Assembly (NCBI GenBank): GCA_009995705.1
Contig: JAADBR010000058.1
Span: 1 to 43,635, forward strand
Reading direction: 5' to 3'
DNA from: Microcystis aeruginosa W13-11
Lineage (GTDB): Bacteria; Cyanobacteriota; Cyanobacteriia; Cyanobacteriales; Microcystaceae
DNA length: 43,635 bases
Shown: positions 23,484 through 32,488 of the stretch, piece after piece
Numbering within the stretch: the stretch's first letter is position 1
How the letters are laid out: each line of letters opens with the position of its first letter
Notes under the pieces: model-generated
Database searches by the model: none
What the model was told of the DNA's origin: nothing
The model's input: only the letters and a program-made list of their open reading frames with translations
Position numbers and translations under genes: made by a program

Positions 23484-26471
23484 CTACTTATAAGCGTCCA
23501 TCCCCTCACAGGAACAAACCAGATTTCTGTCCCCGTAGGCATTATCAACCCGTCCCACTACCGGCCAGAATTTATAATCTTTTAGCCAAGAAAGCGGGTA
23601 AGCTGCCTGTTGACGGGAATAGGGACGACTCCAATCATCAGCAGTTAAAACCGCAGCTGTGTGGGGGGCATTTTTTAAAGGATTATCGTGGATATCCATA
23701 CTACCATTAGCGATCGCCTGTACTTCTTGATAGATAGTTAACAAAGCTTCACAAAAACGGTCTAATTCCCCCAAAGATTCGCTTTCCGTGGGTTCCACCA
23801 TCATTGTACCCGCCACAGGCCAGGAAACCGTCGGCGCGTGGAAACCGAAATCCATCAAGCGTTTTGCCACATCTTCCACCTCGATGCCGGCCTGTTTTTT
23901 CAGGGGACGTAAATCAATCACGCACTCGTGGGCAACCGTTCCCGCGCTACCCTTAAATAACACCGGATAGGCCGACTCCAGACGAAAAGCCAGATAATTA
24001 GCGTTCAAAATTGCCACTTCTGTCGCTTTTTTCAAGCCGGCTGCCCCCATCATAGCGATATACATCCAAGAAATCACCAAAATGCTGGCACTACCCCAAG
24101 GTGCGGCCGAAATTGCGCCAATTGAGTCCTGATGCTTACCGTTAGGGGTTTCTGGGGATAATTTCGCCAAAACTAGGGAAACATCGGGCAGAAAAGGCAC
24201 TAAATGGGATTTTACTCCGATTGGTCCCATGCCAGGTCCGCCACCGCCGTGGGGAATACAGAAAGTTTTATGAAGATTCAAGTGACAGACATCAGCGCCA
24301 AAATCCGCCGGACGACATAAACCCACCTGAGCATTCATATTCGCGCCATCCATATACACTTGACCACCGTATTGATGAATCAAGGCGCAAATTTCGCTAA
24401 TTCCCTCTTCAAAAACGCCGTGAGTGGAAGGATACGTCACCATCAAAGCCGCTAGATTATCCTGATGCTTCTCGGCCTTAGTTTTCAGGTCATCAATATC
24501 AATATTGCCACGAGAATCGCAATTAACCGCCACTACTTTCATACCACACATAACGGCGCTGGCAGGATTAGTCCCGTGAGCGGACTCAGGAATTAAGCAA
24601 ATCTGACGATGACCTTGACCGCGACTTTCATGGTAGGCTCGGATCACCTGTAAACCGGCATACTCTCCCTGAGAACCGGCGTTCGGTTGTAGGGAAATGC
24701 CATCAAACCCGGTAATTTCCCCTAACCAAGTCTCTAACTGTTGAAAGAGCAGTTGATAGCCTTCTGCTTGGTCAATGGGAGCAAAAGGGTGTAATCTGCC
24801 GAATTCTGCCCAAGTTACTGGAATCATCTCCGCTACGGCATTGAGTTTCATCGTACAGGAACCGAGGGGAATCATGGAAGTATTTAAGGCTAGATCCTTT
24901 GTTTCCAGACGGTGCAGATATCTGAGTAATTCCGTTTCCGAGTGGTAACGATTGAACACCGGTTCGGTAAGATAGGCACTGGTACGGGTTAGATGGGCGG
25001 GTAATTCTAGACTAATTTTCTCGACTAATTCCGCCGTGGTAAAGGGTAATTCCTCGGTGGGGGCGAAAATTTGCCATAAATCCCACACATCCCTGAGAGT
25101 GGTGGTTTCATCGACACTAATTCCTAGATTATTCTCATCAAAATAACGCAGATTAATCTTCTGGGTTTTTGCCTTCGCAAGGATGTCCTTAACTCCCGTG
25201 GATAGCGTCACTTTGAGCGTGTCAAAGTGCGGTTCTTTTGCCAATTGATAACCCAACTGTTTTAAACCAGTTGCCAATAAAACGGTTAATTTCTGCACTC
25301 TTTGGGCGATTTTCTTGATTCCTTCCGGTCCGTGATAGACCGCGTACATGGAAGCAATCACCGCTAGTAACACCTGTGCCGTACAAATATTGCTGGTGGC
25401 TTTATCCCGGCGGATATGTTGTTCCCTGGTTTGCAAAGCTAAACGCAGTGCGGGTTTACCCTGACTATCCTTCGATACCCCGACAATGCGCCCCGGAATA
25501 CTGCGTTTATAGACATCTTTGGTGGCAAAATAGGCGGCATGGGGACCCCCATAACCCAAGGGAACCCCAAAGCGTTGACTGCTACCCACGGCAATATCAG
25601 CCCCCAATTCGCCGGGGGGAGTCAACAGGGCTAAACTGAGAATATCGGCGGCAACGGTGACTAAAGCCCCATTTTCCTGCGCTTTGGCGATAAATTCCCG
25701 ATAGTCATAAATTACGCCATCGGTGGCTGGATATTGTAATAATGCGCCAAAAATCGGCGTTTGAAAGTCAAAGAGACGATGATCCTCGATAATAATATCA
25801 ATACCTAAAGGAATCGCTCTGGTTTTAACAACTTCAATCGTTTGGGGATGGCAACTACTAGAGATAAAAAAAGCATTGGCTTTAGTTTTACACAGTCCGT
25901 AACTCATACTCATCGCTTCTGCGGCTGCTGTTCCTTCATCGAGGAGGGAGGCGTTAGCAATTTCCAGACCAGTTAAGCTAGTGATGAGAGTTTGGAAGTT
26001 TAGGAGAGCTTCTAAGCGTCCTTGGGCGATTTCCGCTTGATAGGGAGTATAGGCGGTGTACCAACCCGGATTTTCTAAGATGTTGCGGAGAATTACCGGC
26101 GGGGTGATACAGTCATGGTAGCCCATGCCAATAAAGGAGCGAAATACCTGATTTTTCGAGGCAATAGCTTTTAATTGGGCAAGAGCGGCGTATTCACTCA
26201 AGGTAGGTGGTAGATTAAGGCTTTTTTGTAAACGAATTCCTGACGGGACAGTTTGAGCGATTAACTCCTCCACGGTAGCAACACCCAAAACCGCCAGCAT
26301 TTTCTCGATTTCCGTCTCCGTTGGCCCAATATGACGGTTAACAAAGCTATCGGTGCAGTCTAGCAGGTCTAGCAGGTCAGCAGGAGCGAATTCCTCGGTT
26401 TTCTCGGCCGTAATTGACCTATTTAGCATATTAATCTCGGTTTCAACAATTACAAAAGTGCTGCGTTTCAT
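23484..26471 (-). CDS. gcvP: Glycine dehydrogenase (decarboxylating), P-protein
   Basis: 995 residues, a full-length fused P-protein with both halves. PLP enzyme that decarboxylates glycine and passes aminomethyl to the H-protein lipoyl arm; needed for photorespiratory glycine breakdown in cyanobacteria. N-terminal [37 protein letters not shown] and the PLP lysine in [18 protein letters not shown] are clear; [11 protein letters not shown] opens the second half. ATG at 26471, with a second ATG 14 codons in ([10 protein letters not shown]) that may be the true start. gcvT and gcvH are not nearby. Confidence 0.97.
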   Translation of the reverse strand: MKRSTFVIVETEINMLNRSITAEKTEEFAPADLLDLLDCTDSFVNRHIGPTETEIEKMLAVLGVATVEELIAQTVPSGIRLQKSLNLPPTLSEYAALAQLKAIASKNQVFRSFIGMGYHDCITPPVILRNILENPGWYTAYTPYQAEIAQGRLEALLNFQTLITSLTGLEIANASLLDEGTAAAEAMSMSYGLCKTKANAFFISSSCHPQTIEVVKTRAIPLGIDIIIEDHRLFDFQTPIFGALLQYPATDGVIYDYREFIAKAQENGALVTVAADILSLALLTPPGELGADIAVGSSQRFGVPLGYGGPHAAYFATKDVYKRSIPGRIVGVSKDSQGKPALRLALQTREQHIRRDKATSNICTAQVLLAVIASMYAVYHGPEGIKKIAQRVQKLTVLLATGLKQLGYQLAKEPHFDTLKVTLSTGVKDILAKAKTQKINLRYFDENNLGISVDETTTLRDVWDLWQIFAPTEELPFTTAELVEKISLELPAHLTRTSAYLTEPVFNRYHSETELLRYLHRLETKDLALNTSMIPLGSCTMKLNAVAEMIPVTWAEFGRLHPFAPIDQAEGYQLLFQQLETWLGEITGFDGISLQPNAGSQGEYAGLQVIRAYHESRGQGHRQICLIPESAHGTNPASAVMCGMKVVAVNCDSRGNIDIDDLKTKAEKHQDNLAALMVTYPSTHGVFEEGISEICALIHQYGGQVYMDGANMNAQVGLCRPADFGADVCHLNLHKTFCIPHGGGGPGMGPIGVKSHLVPFLPDVSLVLAKLSPETPNGKHQDSIGAISAAPWGSASILVISWMYIAMMGAAGLKKATEVAILNANYLAFRLESAYPVLFKGSAGTVAHECVIDLRPLKKQAGIEVEDVAKRLMDFGFHAPTVSWPVAGTMMVEPTESESLGELDRFCEALLTIYQEVQAIANGSMDIHDNPLKNAPHTAAVLTADDWSRPYSRQQAAYPLSWLKDYKFWPVVGRVDNAYGDRNLVCSCEGMDAYK

Positions 26472-26675
26472 CGCTAGGGGTGATTTTAACGCAACTGGTA
26501 AAATTTGGCTCTCTTATTCTTTGTGTGATCAGTTTAACTTACTATAGAAGCGATCAATCTTTGTGTCCTCTGTGTCTGGTGTGGTTCCTCCCACCCCCTC
26601 GCCGGCAGGACTGTATCTTAAAATACATTTTAGCCACCAAACCTAAGATCGAAAGTATGCACAAAATTAACCTCA

Positions 26676-28301
26676 CTACTGCTTCGTCACCAAAAACCAA
26701 CCGGAATTCGTAGATCCGAGCGCCTTTAATCCTTCTAAATCAGTAGCTTCTTTGGTTTGACGATCAATAATTAGGTAGGGTTGCTTGTGACTTTGCCAAT
26801 GATTGATTAACTCTTCAGTAGCAAGGGGAAAAACCCGACGACCACTATAAAAATTTAACGAGGGGCGCTCGTAGGCAAAAGCAATATAAACAGGGTGATC
26901 TGCTGGCACATATTTCTGCAATAAATTCGCCACCGGTTTGACGGGGAACTTCTCATTTAATTCCCAGATCCACAGGGGAGAATTGACAAAAATAAACAAA
27001 GAAACCAACATTCCCCAGAGTAAAACCACGCTGAATTGTTCCGAGCGCCGAGCCAACAAAATTGCCGTTGTCACCATGGTCAGGGACAGTGACAATAAGG
27101 TTAAAAGAATCAAAGGATGGATAGGTTCCATAGGGGCAAAATTACCAGGGAAATAGGCTATTAAAGCTAATAAACCCGTCACAACGCCGATAATACCTAG
27201 GATAATTGACCAGATTGGATGATAGGGGCGATCGATGGGAAGATTAACCATCTGCGCCAAGGCATAACCGGCCGCTAAAGCCAGGGCTGGATAGATCGGC
27301 AGAATATACCAAGGCAACTTAGTCGCCATCACCGAAACCACGAACAGATAAACACCCGTCCAAACTAACAGTAACTTCGCCCAACTGTAGAGATATTCCT
27401 GACGTGCTAAACGTAAACCCCAAACCGAGAAAATTAACCAAGGCCAACTATATTTAAGAATTTCCAGCAGATAATACCAAAACGGTCCGCGATGATTGTC
27501 CAGATCGTCACTAACTCGCTTTAACTGTTGAACAAAAAGGGAATCGAGAAACTCCCGCTCGTAGTGCCAAAATTGGGCGGTGTACCAAGCAAAAGCGGGA
27601 GTTGCTCCCAATAACCAACCCGACCAAAAATAAGCAGAAGTCAATAAACGAGGGGTATCCCAGAGCAGAAAAATAAAGCCGATACCCGCCAATAATAGCC
27701 CCATAATACCCTTAGTCAGACAAAGGAGGGCAAATCCTAACCCCGCCCCCACAGACCAGCGTAAATCGCGCCGTGAGCGCAGTAAACAAACAAACATCAG
27801 CATTTCAAAACATAATACCGCTCCATCCAACATGGCTAAACGGCCATGGCGCACCACTGGCAAAAGAGTTAAATAGATCAAGGCCGACAGTAAAGCTGGC
27901 AAACGAGCGGGAAAAATTTCTCGACCGAGAAGATAAAGAAGCGGCACCGATAAGGCTGTAAAAAAGGCAGGAATTAGTCTAGTATTGGCCTCATTGATGC
28001 CCCAGAAATGGTAGGTTAGACCAATTAAACTGTGAATCAACGGCGGTTTATTCAGGTAGGGATCACCCCAAAGACTAGGAAATAACCAGCGCAATTGTTC
28101 CAGTGGGGTTTGGCTAATTTCCTTGGCCACCTGAGCGATTGTTGCCTCATCCCAATCCCGCAAGGGTAAATTCCCTAATCCCACTAGATAGATAATTAAG
28201 GCCGCTATTAATAATCCCAGTAAACACAGAAATTCTTTAAAATTTTCTCTCTGACGCAATTTATAGCTAGAATATCCCCAGGTAAATTTTTGACGGTTCA
28301 T
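26676..28301 (-). CDS. GT39/ArnT-like membrane glycosyltransferase
   Basis: 541 residues with about 11-12 membrane helices. The first loop bears LPLRDWDEATIAQVAKE, whose DE pair matches the catalytic acidic motif of GT-C mannosyl/arabinosyl transferases, followed by WGDPYLNKPPL. A periplasmic C-terminal part (VPADHPVYIAFAYERPSLNFYSGRR) completes the ArnT-like plan. Uses a polyprenyl-phosphate sugar to modify lipid, protein or glycan outside the membrane; acceptor unknown. Divergent from the aminotransferase-class IV gene across a 267-bp repeat-flanked spacer. Confidence 0.85.
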   Translation of the reverse strand: MNRQKFTWGYSSYKLRQRENFKEFLCLLGLLIAALIIYLVGLGNLPLRDWDEATIAQVAKEISQTPLEQLRWLFPSLWGDPYLNKPPLIHSLIGLTYHFWGINEANTRLIPAFFTALSVPLLYLLGREIFPARLPALLSALIYLTLLPVVRHGRLAMLDGAVLCFEMLMFVCLLRSRRDLRWSVGAGLGFALLCLTKGIMGLLLAGIGFIFLLWDTPRLLTSAYFWSGWLLGATPAFAWYTAQFWHYEREFLDSLFVQQLKRVSDDLDNHRGPFWYYLLEILKYSWPWLIFSVWGLRLARQEYLYSWAKLLLVWTGVYLFVVSVMATKLPWYILPIYPALALAAGYALAQMVNLPIDRPYHPIWSIILGIIGVVTGLLALIAYFPGNFAPMEPIHPLILLTLLSLSLTMVTTAILLARRSEQFSVVLLWGMLVSLFIFVNSPLWIWELNEKFPVKPVANLLQKYVPADHPVYIAFAYERPSLNFYSGRRVFPLATEELINHWQSHKQPYLIIDRQTKEATDLEGLKALGSTNSGWFLVTKQ

Positions 28302-28568
28302 AAACTAGGTCAGTTATCAGTTATCAGTGGACTTATACCTAATATTATCTCAAGAATAAAATTTTGTCTAGACAAGAAACTTACCCAAATAAAAATGATT
28401 TTAATGTTCCCAGATTTTTTCGGTTAAATTGAATTAGCAACGACGGATATATATTTTAACATCGAACTACTCATTAGTACAAAAAAGCAAAGCAAGCTCT
28501 GATTGAGTTATAATTTTTGGATATGTCTAATGAACTGATAACTCACATCTGATAACTGATAACTGATT
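28302..28568. repeat. Divergent spacer bounded by heptameric repeats
   Basis: TCAGTTATCAGTTATCAGTG (28310-28329) sits just upstream of the glycosyltransferase ATG and its inverse ATCTGATAACTGATAACTGA (28546-28565) sits immediately before the ATG at 28569. The two arms face outward on the two divergent genes. The AT-rich middle probably holds both promoters; no unambiguous -35/-10 pair. Confidence 0.65.
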
Positions 28569-29378
28569 ATGTATTGGTATAATGGCGAATTAATCAAGGA
28601 TGAGCGAATCAGTCTGGGTATTGATGATATTGGGCTGCTTTATGGAGCGACAATATTTACTACCCTGCGTGTCTATCAACACAGCTTAGATCATCCCCTG
28701 ACCCATTGGCAAGAACATCTCCAACGTCTGCACTATAGTTTGCAAGTTTTCCACTGGCCCGCTCCCGATTGGCAGCGAATTCGCCAAGGAGCCGAAGAAT
28801 TATCCCGATTCTATCCTGTCCTGAGAATCACAATTTTTCCCGATGGTAGGGAGTGGATTAAAGGCAGATTTCTCCCCGAAGATTTAAACCTTAGACAAGA
28901 GCAGGGAATTATTGGCTGGGTCATAGATAATCCCGCTTGGCAACGGGTTTTAGGAGAACATAAAACTGGTAATTATTTAACCCCTTGGTTAGCTTCACAA
29001 ACTGCTCAAAAAAAAGGGGCAAAAGAGGCGATATTAGTCGATCAAGTCGGGAATTGGTTAGAAACTAACACGGGTAATTTATGGGGATGGAAAGATAATT
29101 GCTGGTACAGTCCCCTGCTGACTGCTAATATTTTACCCGGAATCGGGCGCTCGGCTTTGATCGGTTGGTTAAAAAAACAAAATATTTCCCTGCAAGAAAA
29201 TCTCTGGACACCTGAATTTGTCAGGACTTTACAAGCGATTGCCTACGGTAATTCCCTGGTAGAAATTATCCCTTTTAATTCTATTCTTGGCTGGGATATA
29301 GAAATAAATACAGCCATTTATAGAGAAGTTTTACCAGATTTACAGCAATATTTTTCCAGTCAATTAGAGAATAAATAA
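28569..29378 (+). CDS. Aminotransferase class IV, aminodeoxychorismate lyase-like
   Basis: 269 residues. Fold-type IV PLP enzyme: MYWYNGELIKDERISLGIDD opening, GATIFTTLRVY, the PLP lysine in HKTGNYLTPWLASQTAQKKG, and ETNTGNLWGW then ILPGIGRSALIGWL. The short length and this layout fit 4-amino-4-deoxychorismate lyase (pabC, folate p-aminobenzoate step) better than branched-chain or D-amino acid aminotransferases, but activity in this family is hard to assign. Start ATG directly abuts a heptameric repeat and lacks a Shine-Dalgarno sequence. Confidence 0.8.
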   Translation: MYWYNGELIKDERISLGIDDIGLLYGATIFTTLRVYQHSLDHPLTHWQEHLQRLHYSLQVFHWPAPDWQRIRQGAEELSRFYPVLRITIFPDGREWIKGRFLPEDLNLRQEQGIIGWVIDNPAWQRVLGEHKTGNYLTPWLASQTAQKKGAKEAILVDQVGNWLETNTGNLWGWKDNCWYSPLLTANILPGIGRSALIGWLKKQNISLQENLWTPEFVRTLQAIAYGNSLVEIIPFNSILGWDIEINTAIYREVLPDLQQYFSSQLENK

Positions 29379-29433
29379 GGGTGTGTACTAGAGGCTAACA
29401 CACCCAAAATCGGGAAGTAATGCCGCTCAAGCT

Positions 29434-29784
29434 TTAAAATTCTCGCTCGGAATTAGCCTCACTATCGCGTTTAGAACCGAGTAAATCTAATTGATCAACG
29501 AGAATCACCGGTTTAGAACGAGCTAATCCCGTGTTTTTATCATTCCAGGTATCCATTTTCAAAGAACCTTTAATACCGATTAAACCGCCTTTTTTTACAT
29601 AATTAGCGGCCACTTCCGCCGTTTTGCCCCAAATTTCTAGATCGAACCAATCCGGCTGATCGCTATTTTTCGAGCGACGATTAACCGCTAAAGTTAAAGT
29701 ACATAAAACCTTACCCGACTCGAAATACTTGGTTTCTGGGTCTCTCCCCGCTCGTCCCACCAAATGAACCAGATTTACACTCAT
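29434..29784 (-). CDS. ssb: Single-stranded DNA-binding protein
   Basis: 116 residues with one OB fold: MSVNLVHLVGRAGRDPETKY, the central VLCTLTLAVNRR and PDWFDLEIWGKTAEVAANYV, GLIGIKGSLKMDTWNDKNTG. The tail SKRDSEANSEREF is short and acidic but lacks the DDIPF end of enterobacterial SSB, as in other cyanobacterial short SSBs. Protects ssDNA in replication and repair. Divergent from mreB across 223 bp. Confidence 0.93.
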   Translation of the reverse strand: MSVNLVHLVGRAGRDPETKYFESGKVLCTLTLAVNRRSKNSDQPDWFDLEIWGKTAEVAANYVKKGGLIGIKGSLKMDTWNDKNTGLARSKPVILVDQLDLLGSKRDSEANSEREF

Positions 29785-30007
29785 GGTCTTAAATCCTCAA
29801 TTTAGTACAATAGTATGTTCATTTTAGCCTGAAACCTTAGCCTTGACCGGTGGCTAGGGAGAAAATTAGGCCAAAGACTTGGGTAAATCTGGAAAGAAAG
29901 AAGCGATAATTAACTAGACTTGAGACACAAAACGTAATAAAATCCAAGTCGATTCGATCGAAAGTCTAGCTATAGCAACGTTGTGATCAGAACAGGAGTG
30001 AAAACAA

Positions 30008-31045
30008 GTGGGTTTTTTTAGAGGACTAGGCTTATCAAGGGACATAGGTATAGACTTGGGTACAGCAAACACCCTCGTTTATGTATCAGGGAAAGGCATC
30101 GTTTTAGAGGAACCATCGGTAGTAGCGATCGATCAAGATCGTAACCCGGTCGCTGTCGGGGAGGAGGCCAAAAAAATGCTCGGTCGTACTCCGGGCCATG
30201 TCACCGCTCTGCGACCCCTGCGCGATGGGGTAATCGCCGATTTTTACAGTTGCGAGATCATGTTAGCGGAATTCATCAAACGAGCGCTCGATGGCACGAT
30301 TGGCAATCCCCGCATGGTAATCGGTGTTCCCAGTGGGATTACTGGAGTAGAAAGACGCGCGGTGGTGGATGCGGCCAAAAATGCTGGCTCGCGAGAAGTG
30401 GGGTTAATTGATGAACCGGTTGCGGCAGCCTTGGGTGCCGGTTTACCCGTCTCGGAAGCGACAGGAAATATGATCATCGATATCGGTGGTGGCACCACGG
30501 AAGTGGCGATTCTCAGTCTTGATGGGACCGTGATCAGCGAATCGGTGCGCGTCGCTGGGGATGAACTGACGGACTCAATTATCGCCTATCTAAAAAAAGT
30601 CCATAACCTGATTATCGGGGAACGTACAGCCGAAGATATTAAAATTCGCCTTGGTTCGGCTTATCCCTCCCCCGAAGATGAATTTCCTCCTCTGGAAGTG
30701 CGGGGATTGCATCTTATGTCCGGTTTACCCCGCACCGTGACGATCAAAGCGGAAGAAGTGCGGGAAAGTATGGATGAGCCACTTTCCGTGATCGTTGATG
30801 CGATCAAACGTACCCTAGAAAAAACTCCCCCCGAATTAGCTGCTGATATTATCGATCGCGGCATCATGTTAGCGGGAGGAGGTGCTTTATTACGGGGACT
30901 CGATCGCCTAGTCAGTCACGAAACCGGTATCGTTACCCATGTCGCTGAAGATCCCCTGCGCTGTGTGGTCAAAGGCACGGGAGAAGTGTTAAAAAATCAG
31001 AAACTCTTTGAGCGGATCGTTAATGAAACAACTCGCAATGTCTAA
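30008..31045 (+). CDS. mreB: Rod-shape actin homologue MreB
   Basis: 345 residues with a GTG start. Actin-fold ATPase that organises the lateral wall synthesis machine on the inner membrane. Phosphate 1 motif DIGIDLGTANTLVYV, phosphate 2 MIIDIGGGTTEVAILSL, adenosine motif ML AGGGALLRGLDRL and RPLRDGVIADF are all present. The N-terminal FFRGLGLSRDI is amphipathic and may serve as membrane anchor. First gene of mreB-mreC-mreD. Microcystis cells are cocci, so retention of the full mre set is notable. Confidence 0.97.
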   Translation: MGFFRGLGLSRDIGIDLGTANTLVYVSGKGIVLEEPSVVAIDQDRNPVAVGEEAKKMLGRTPGHVTALRPLRDGVIADFYSCEIMLAEFIKRALDGTIGNPRMVIGVPSGITGVERRAVVDAAKNAGSREVGLIDEPVAAALGAGLPVSEATGNMIIDIGGGTTEVAILSLDGTVISESVRVAGDELTDSIIAYLKKVHNLIIGERTAEDIKIRLGSAYPSPEDEFPPLEVRGLHLMSGLPRTVTIKAEEVRESMDEPLSVIVDAIKRTLEKTPPELAADIIDRGIMLAGGGALLRGLDRLVSHETGIVTHVAEDPLRCVVKGTGEVLKNQKLFERIVNETTRNV

Positions 31046-31118
31046 AGGTCACTAGGATCGGTTAGCGGCAAAAGACACGGATTCTCACTCTACACAGTCA
31101 AGAGGTTTAAAATCGCTC

Positions 31119-31868
31119 ATGTATTCAGCACGACGAAAATGGACACAGCAGGGATGGCGACTTTTGCTGCTCGCTGCCGCTTTGGGGGGAGCTTGGTACA
31201 TTCGCACCTATCAAAGTGGGGCGATTTTAGAATTGTATGGTTTATTAACTCGTCCTTTTCAGGGAGAGGAAACTAATCTGCAAGAGCAACTTCTGGCCGA
31301 TCAACGGGTGCGAGAATTACAAAATCGCTTAAGTGAAGTCGAATATCAAAATCAACAATTAAAAAAACAGCTTGGTTATTATCAAACCCAGAAAAAACCC
31401 CTGATTTCTGCTCCAATTATTGGCCGCAGCGCCGATGATTGGTGGCAACAGGTGATTATCGGTCGGGGTAGCGCCGATGGTGTGCCAGTGGGTGCTTCGG
31501 TGACGGGAATTGGCGGTTTAGTGGGACGGATTACGGAAGTTACTCCCCACACCAGCAAAGTTCTATTGATCAGTAATTCCCAAAGTCGCATCGGAGCAAC
31601 GGTGAATCGCAGTCGGTCCATGGGTTTAATTCAAGGTCAGAATTCCCAAGTCGCCACCCTGCGCTTTTTTGAAAAAGCTCCCGATGTCAAACCGGGAGAT
31701 GTGGTGACAACTTCGGCTTTTAGTAGTCTTTTTTCGCCTGGTTTGCCCATCGGTCGTATAATTTCCCTTAATTTACAGGAAAATCCCGCCCCTACCGCCA
31801 AAATTGAATTTACCGCCACCGTGGACAATCTCGAATGGGTGTTCGTTCACCCGCAACCCCAGCAGTGA
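31119..31868 (+). CDS. mreC: Rod-shape protein MreC
   Basis: 249 residues. One N-terminal membrane segment (about 12-27, GWRLLLLAAALGGAWYI), a short coiled coil (about 55-88, LADQRVRELQNRLSEVEYQN) and then the beta-rich periplasmic MreC domain with APIIGRSADDWWQQVIIGRG, DGVPVGASVTGIGGLVGRI and PDVKPGDVVTTSAFSSLFSP. Scaffold that links MreB to penicillin-binding proteins. Follows mreB by 73 bp; mreD starts 11 bp later. Confidence 0.95.
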   Translation: MYSARRKWTQQGWRLLLLAAALGGAWYIRTYQSGAILELYGLLTRPFQGEETNLQEQLLADQRVRELQNRLSEVEYQNQQLKKQLGYYQTQKKPLISAPIIGRSADDWWQQVIIGRGSADGVPVGASVTGIGGLVGRITEVTPHTSKVLLISNSQSRIGATVNRSRSMGLIQGQNSQVATLRFFEKAPDVKPGDVVTTSAFSSLFSPGLPIGRIISLNLQENPAPTAKIEFTATVDNLEWVFVHPQPQQ

Positions 31869-31879
31869 GAGGGGGAATT

Positions 31880-32416
31880 ATGCTGAAATTAAGCCGTTTA
31901 TCAGCCCGTTCTCGTTTTATACTGAATATTTTAGTCACCGTCGCTTCACTGCTTCTGTGTACCTTTCTTTCCTTAATGCGGCTACCCGGGATGGAGATTT
32001 TAGGCATCGCTCCCAATTGGTTACTGATTTGGTTGGTTAGTTGGAGTCTCCATCGCTCTTGTCTCGATAGTGTGGTGGCCGGATTAGCGATCGGCGCTAT
32101 TCAAGATAATTTAACCTCTAATTATCCTTCCCATATCATGGTTTTTGGTCTGATCGGTTTCCTTACTTCCCGTTTACACCGACAACGTTATGTTAAAGAA
32201 GAATTGATCGCCGTGGTCTTAATTGTCTTTGCTATGACTTTAATCTCTGATGGTGCGATCGCTTTTCAATACTATCTACAAGGAGGCAAAAATCTCGCTG
32301 ATCTTTGGCTCGATTATCAACGCATTGGCCTCACTTCTGCTCTGCTTAGTAGTCTCTGGACTCCCCTCGTCTATTACCCTCTCCAGCAATGGTGGCGACA
32401 ATTTAGCGATCTTTAA
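31880..32416 (+). CDS. mreD: Rod-shape protein MreD
   Basis: 178 residues from ATG 31880, preceded by GAGAGGGGG, and 11 bp after mreC; an upstream frame extension to 31835 would overlap mreC and is less likely. About five membrane helices (FILNILVTVASLLLCTFLSL, NWLLIWLVSW, DSVVAGLAIGAIQDNLTS, IAVVLIVFAMTLISDGAIAF). The GAIQDN sequence is the usual MreD internal landmark. Membrane partner of MreC in lateral wall growth. Confidence 0.9.
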   Translation: MLKLSRLSARSRFILNILVTVASLLLCTFLSLMRLPGMEILGIAPNWLLIWLVSWSLHRSCLDSVVAGLAIGAIQDNLTSNYPSHIMVFGLIGFLTSRLHRQRYVKEELIAVVLIVFAMTLISDGAIAFQYYLQGGKNLADLWLDYQRIGLTSALLSSLWTPLVYYPLQQWWRQFSDL

Positions 32417-32488
32417 AGAGTCAGCTTTTCAGTGATCAGATTTGAGTTTTCAGTTCACTGATTACTCACCCTCACCCGCTCAACTAAC

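Noticed and set aside
26472..26675. Glycine riboswitch ahead of gcvP
   Set aside because: The leader lacks the conserved glycine aptamer core on the relevant strand.
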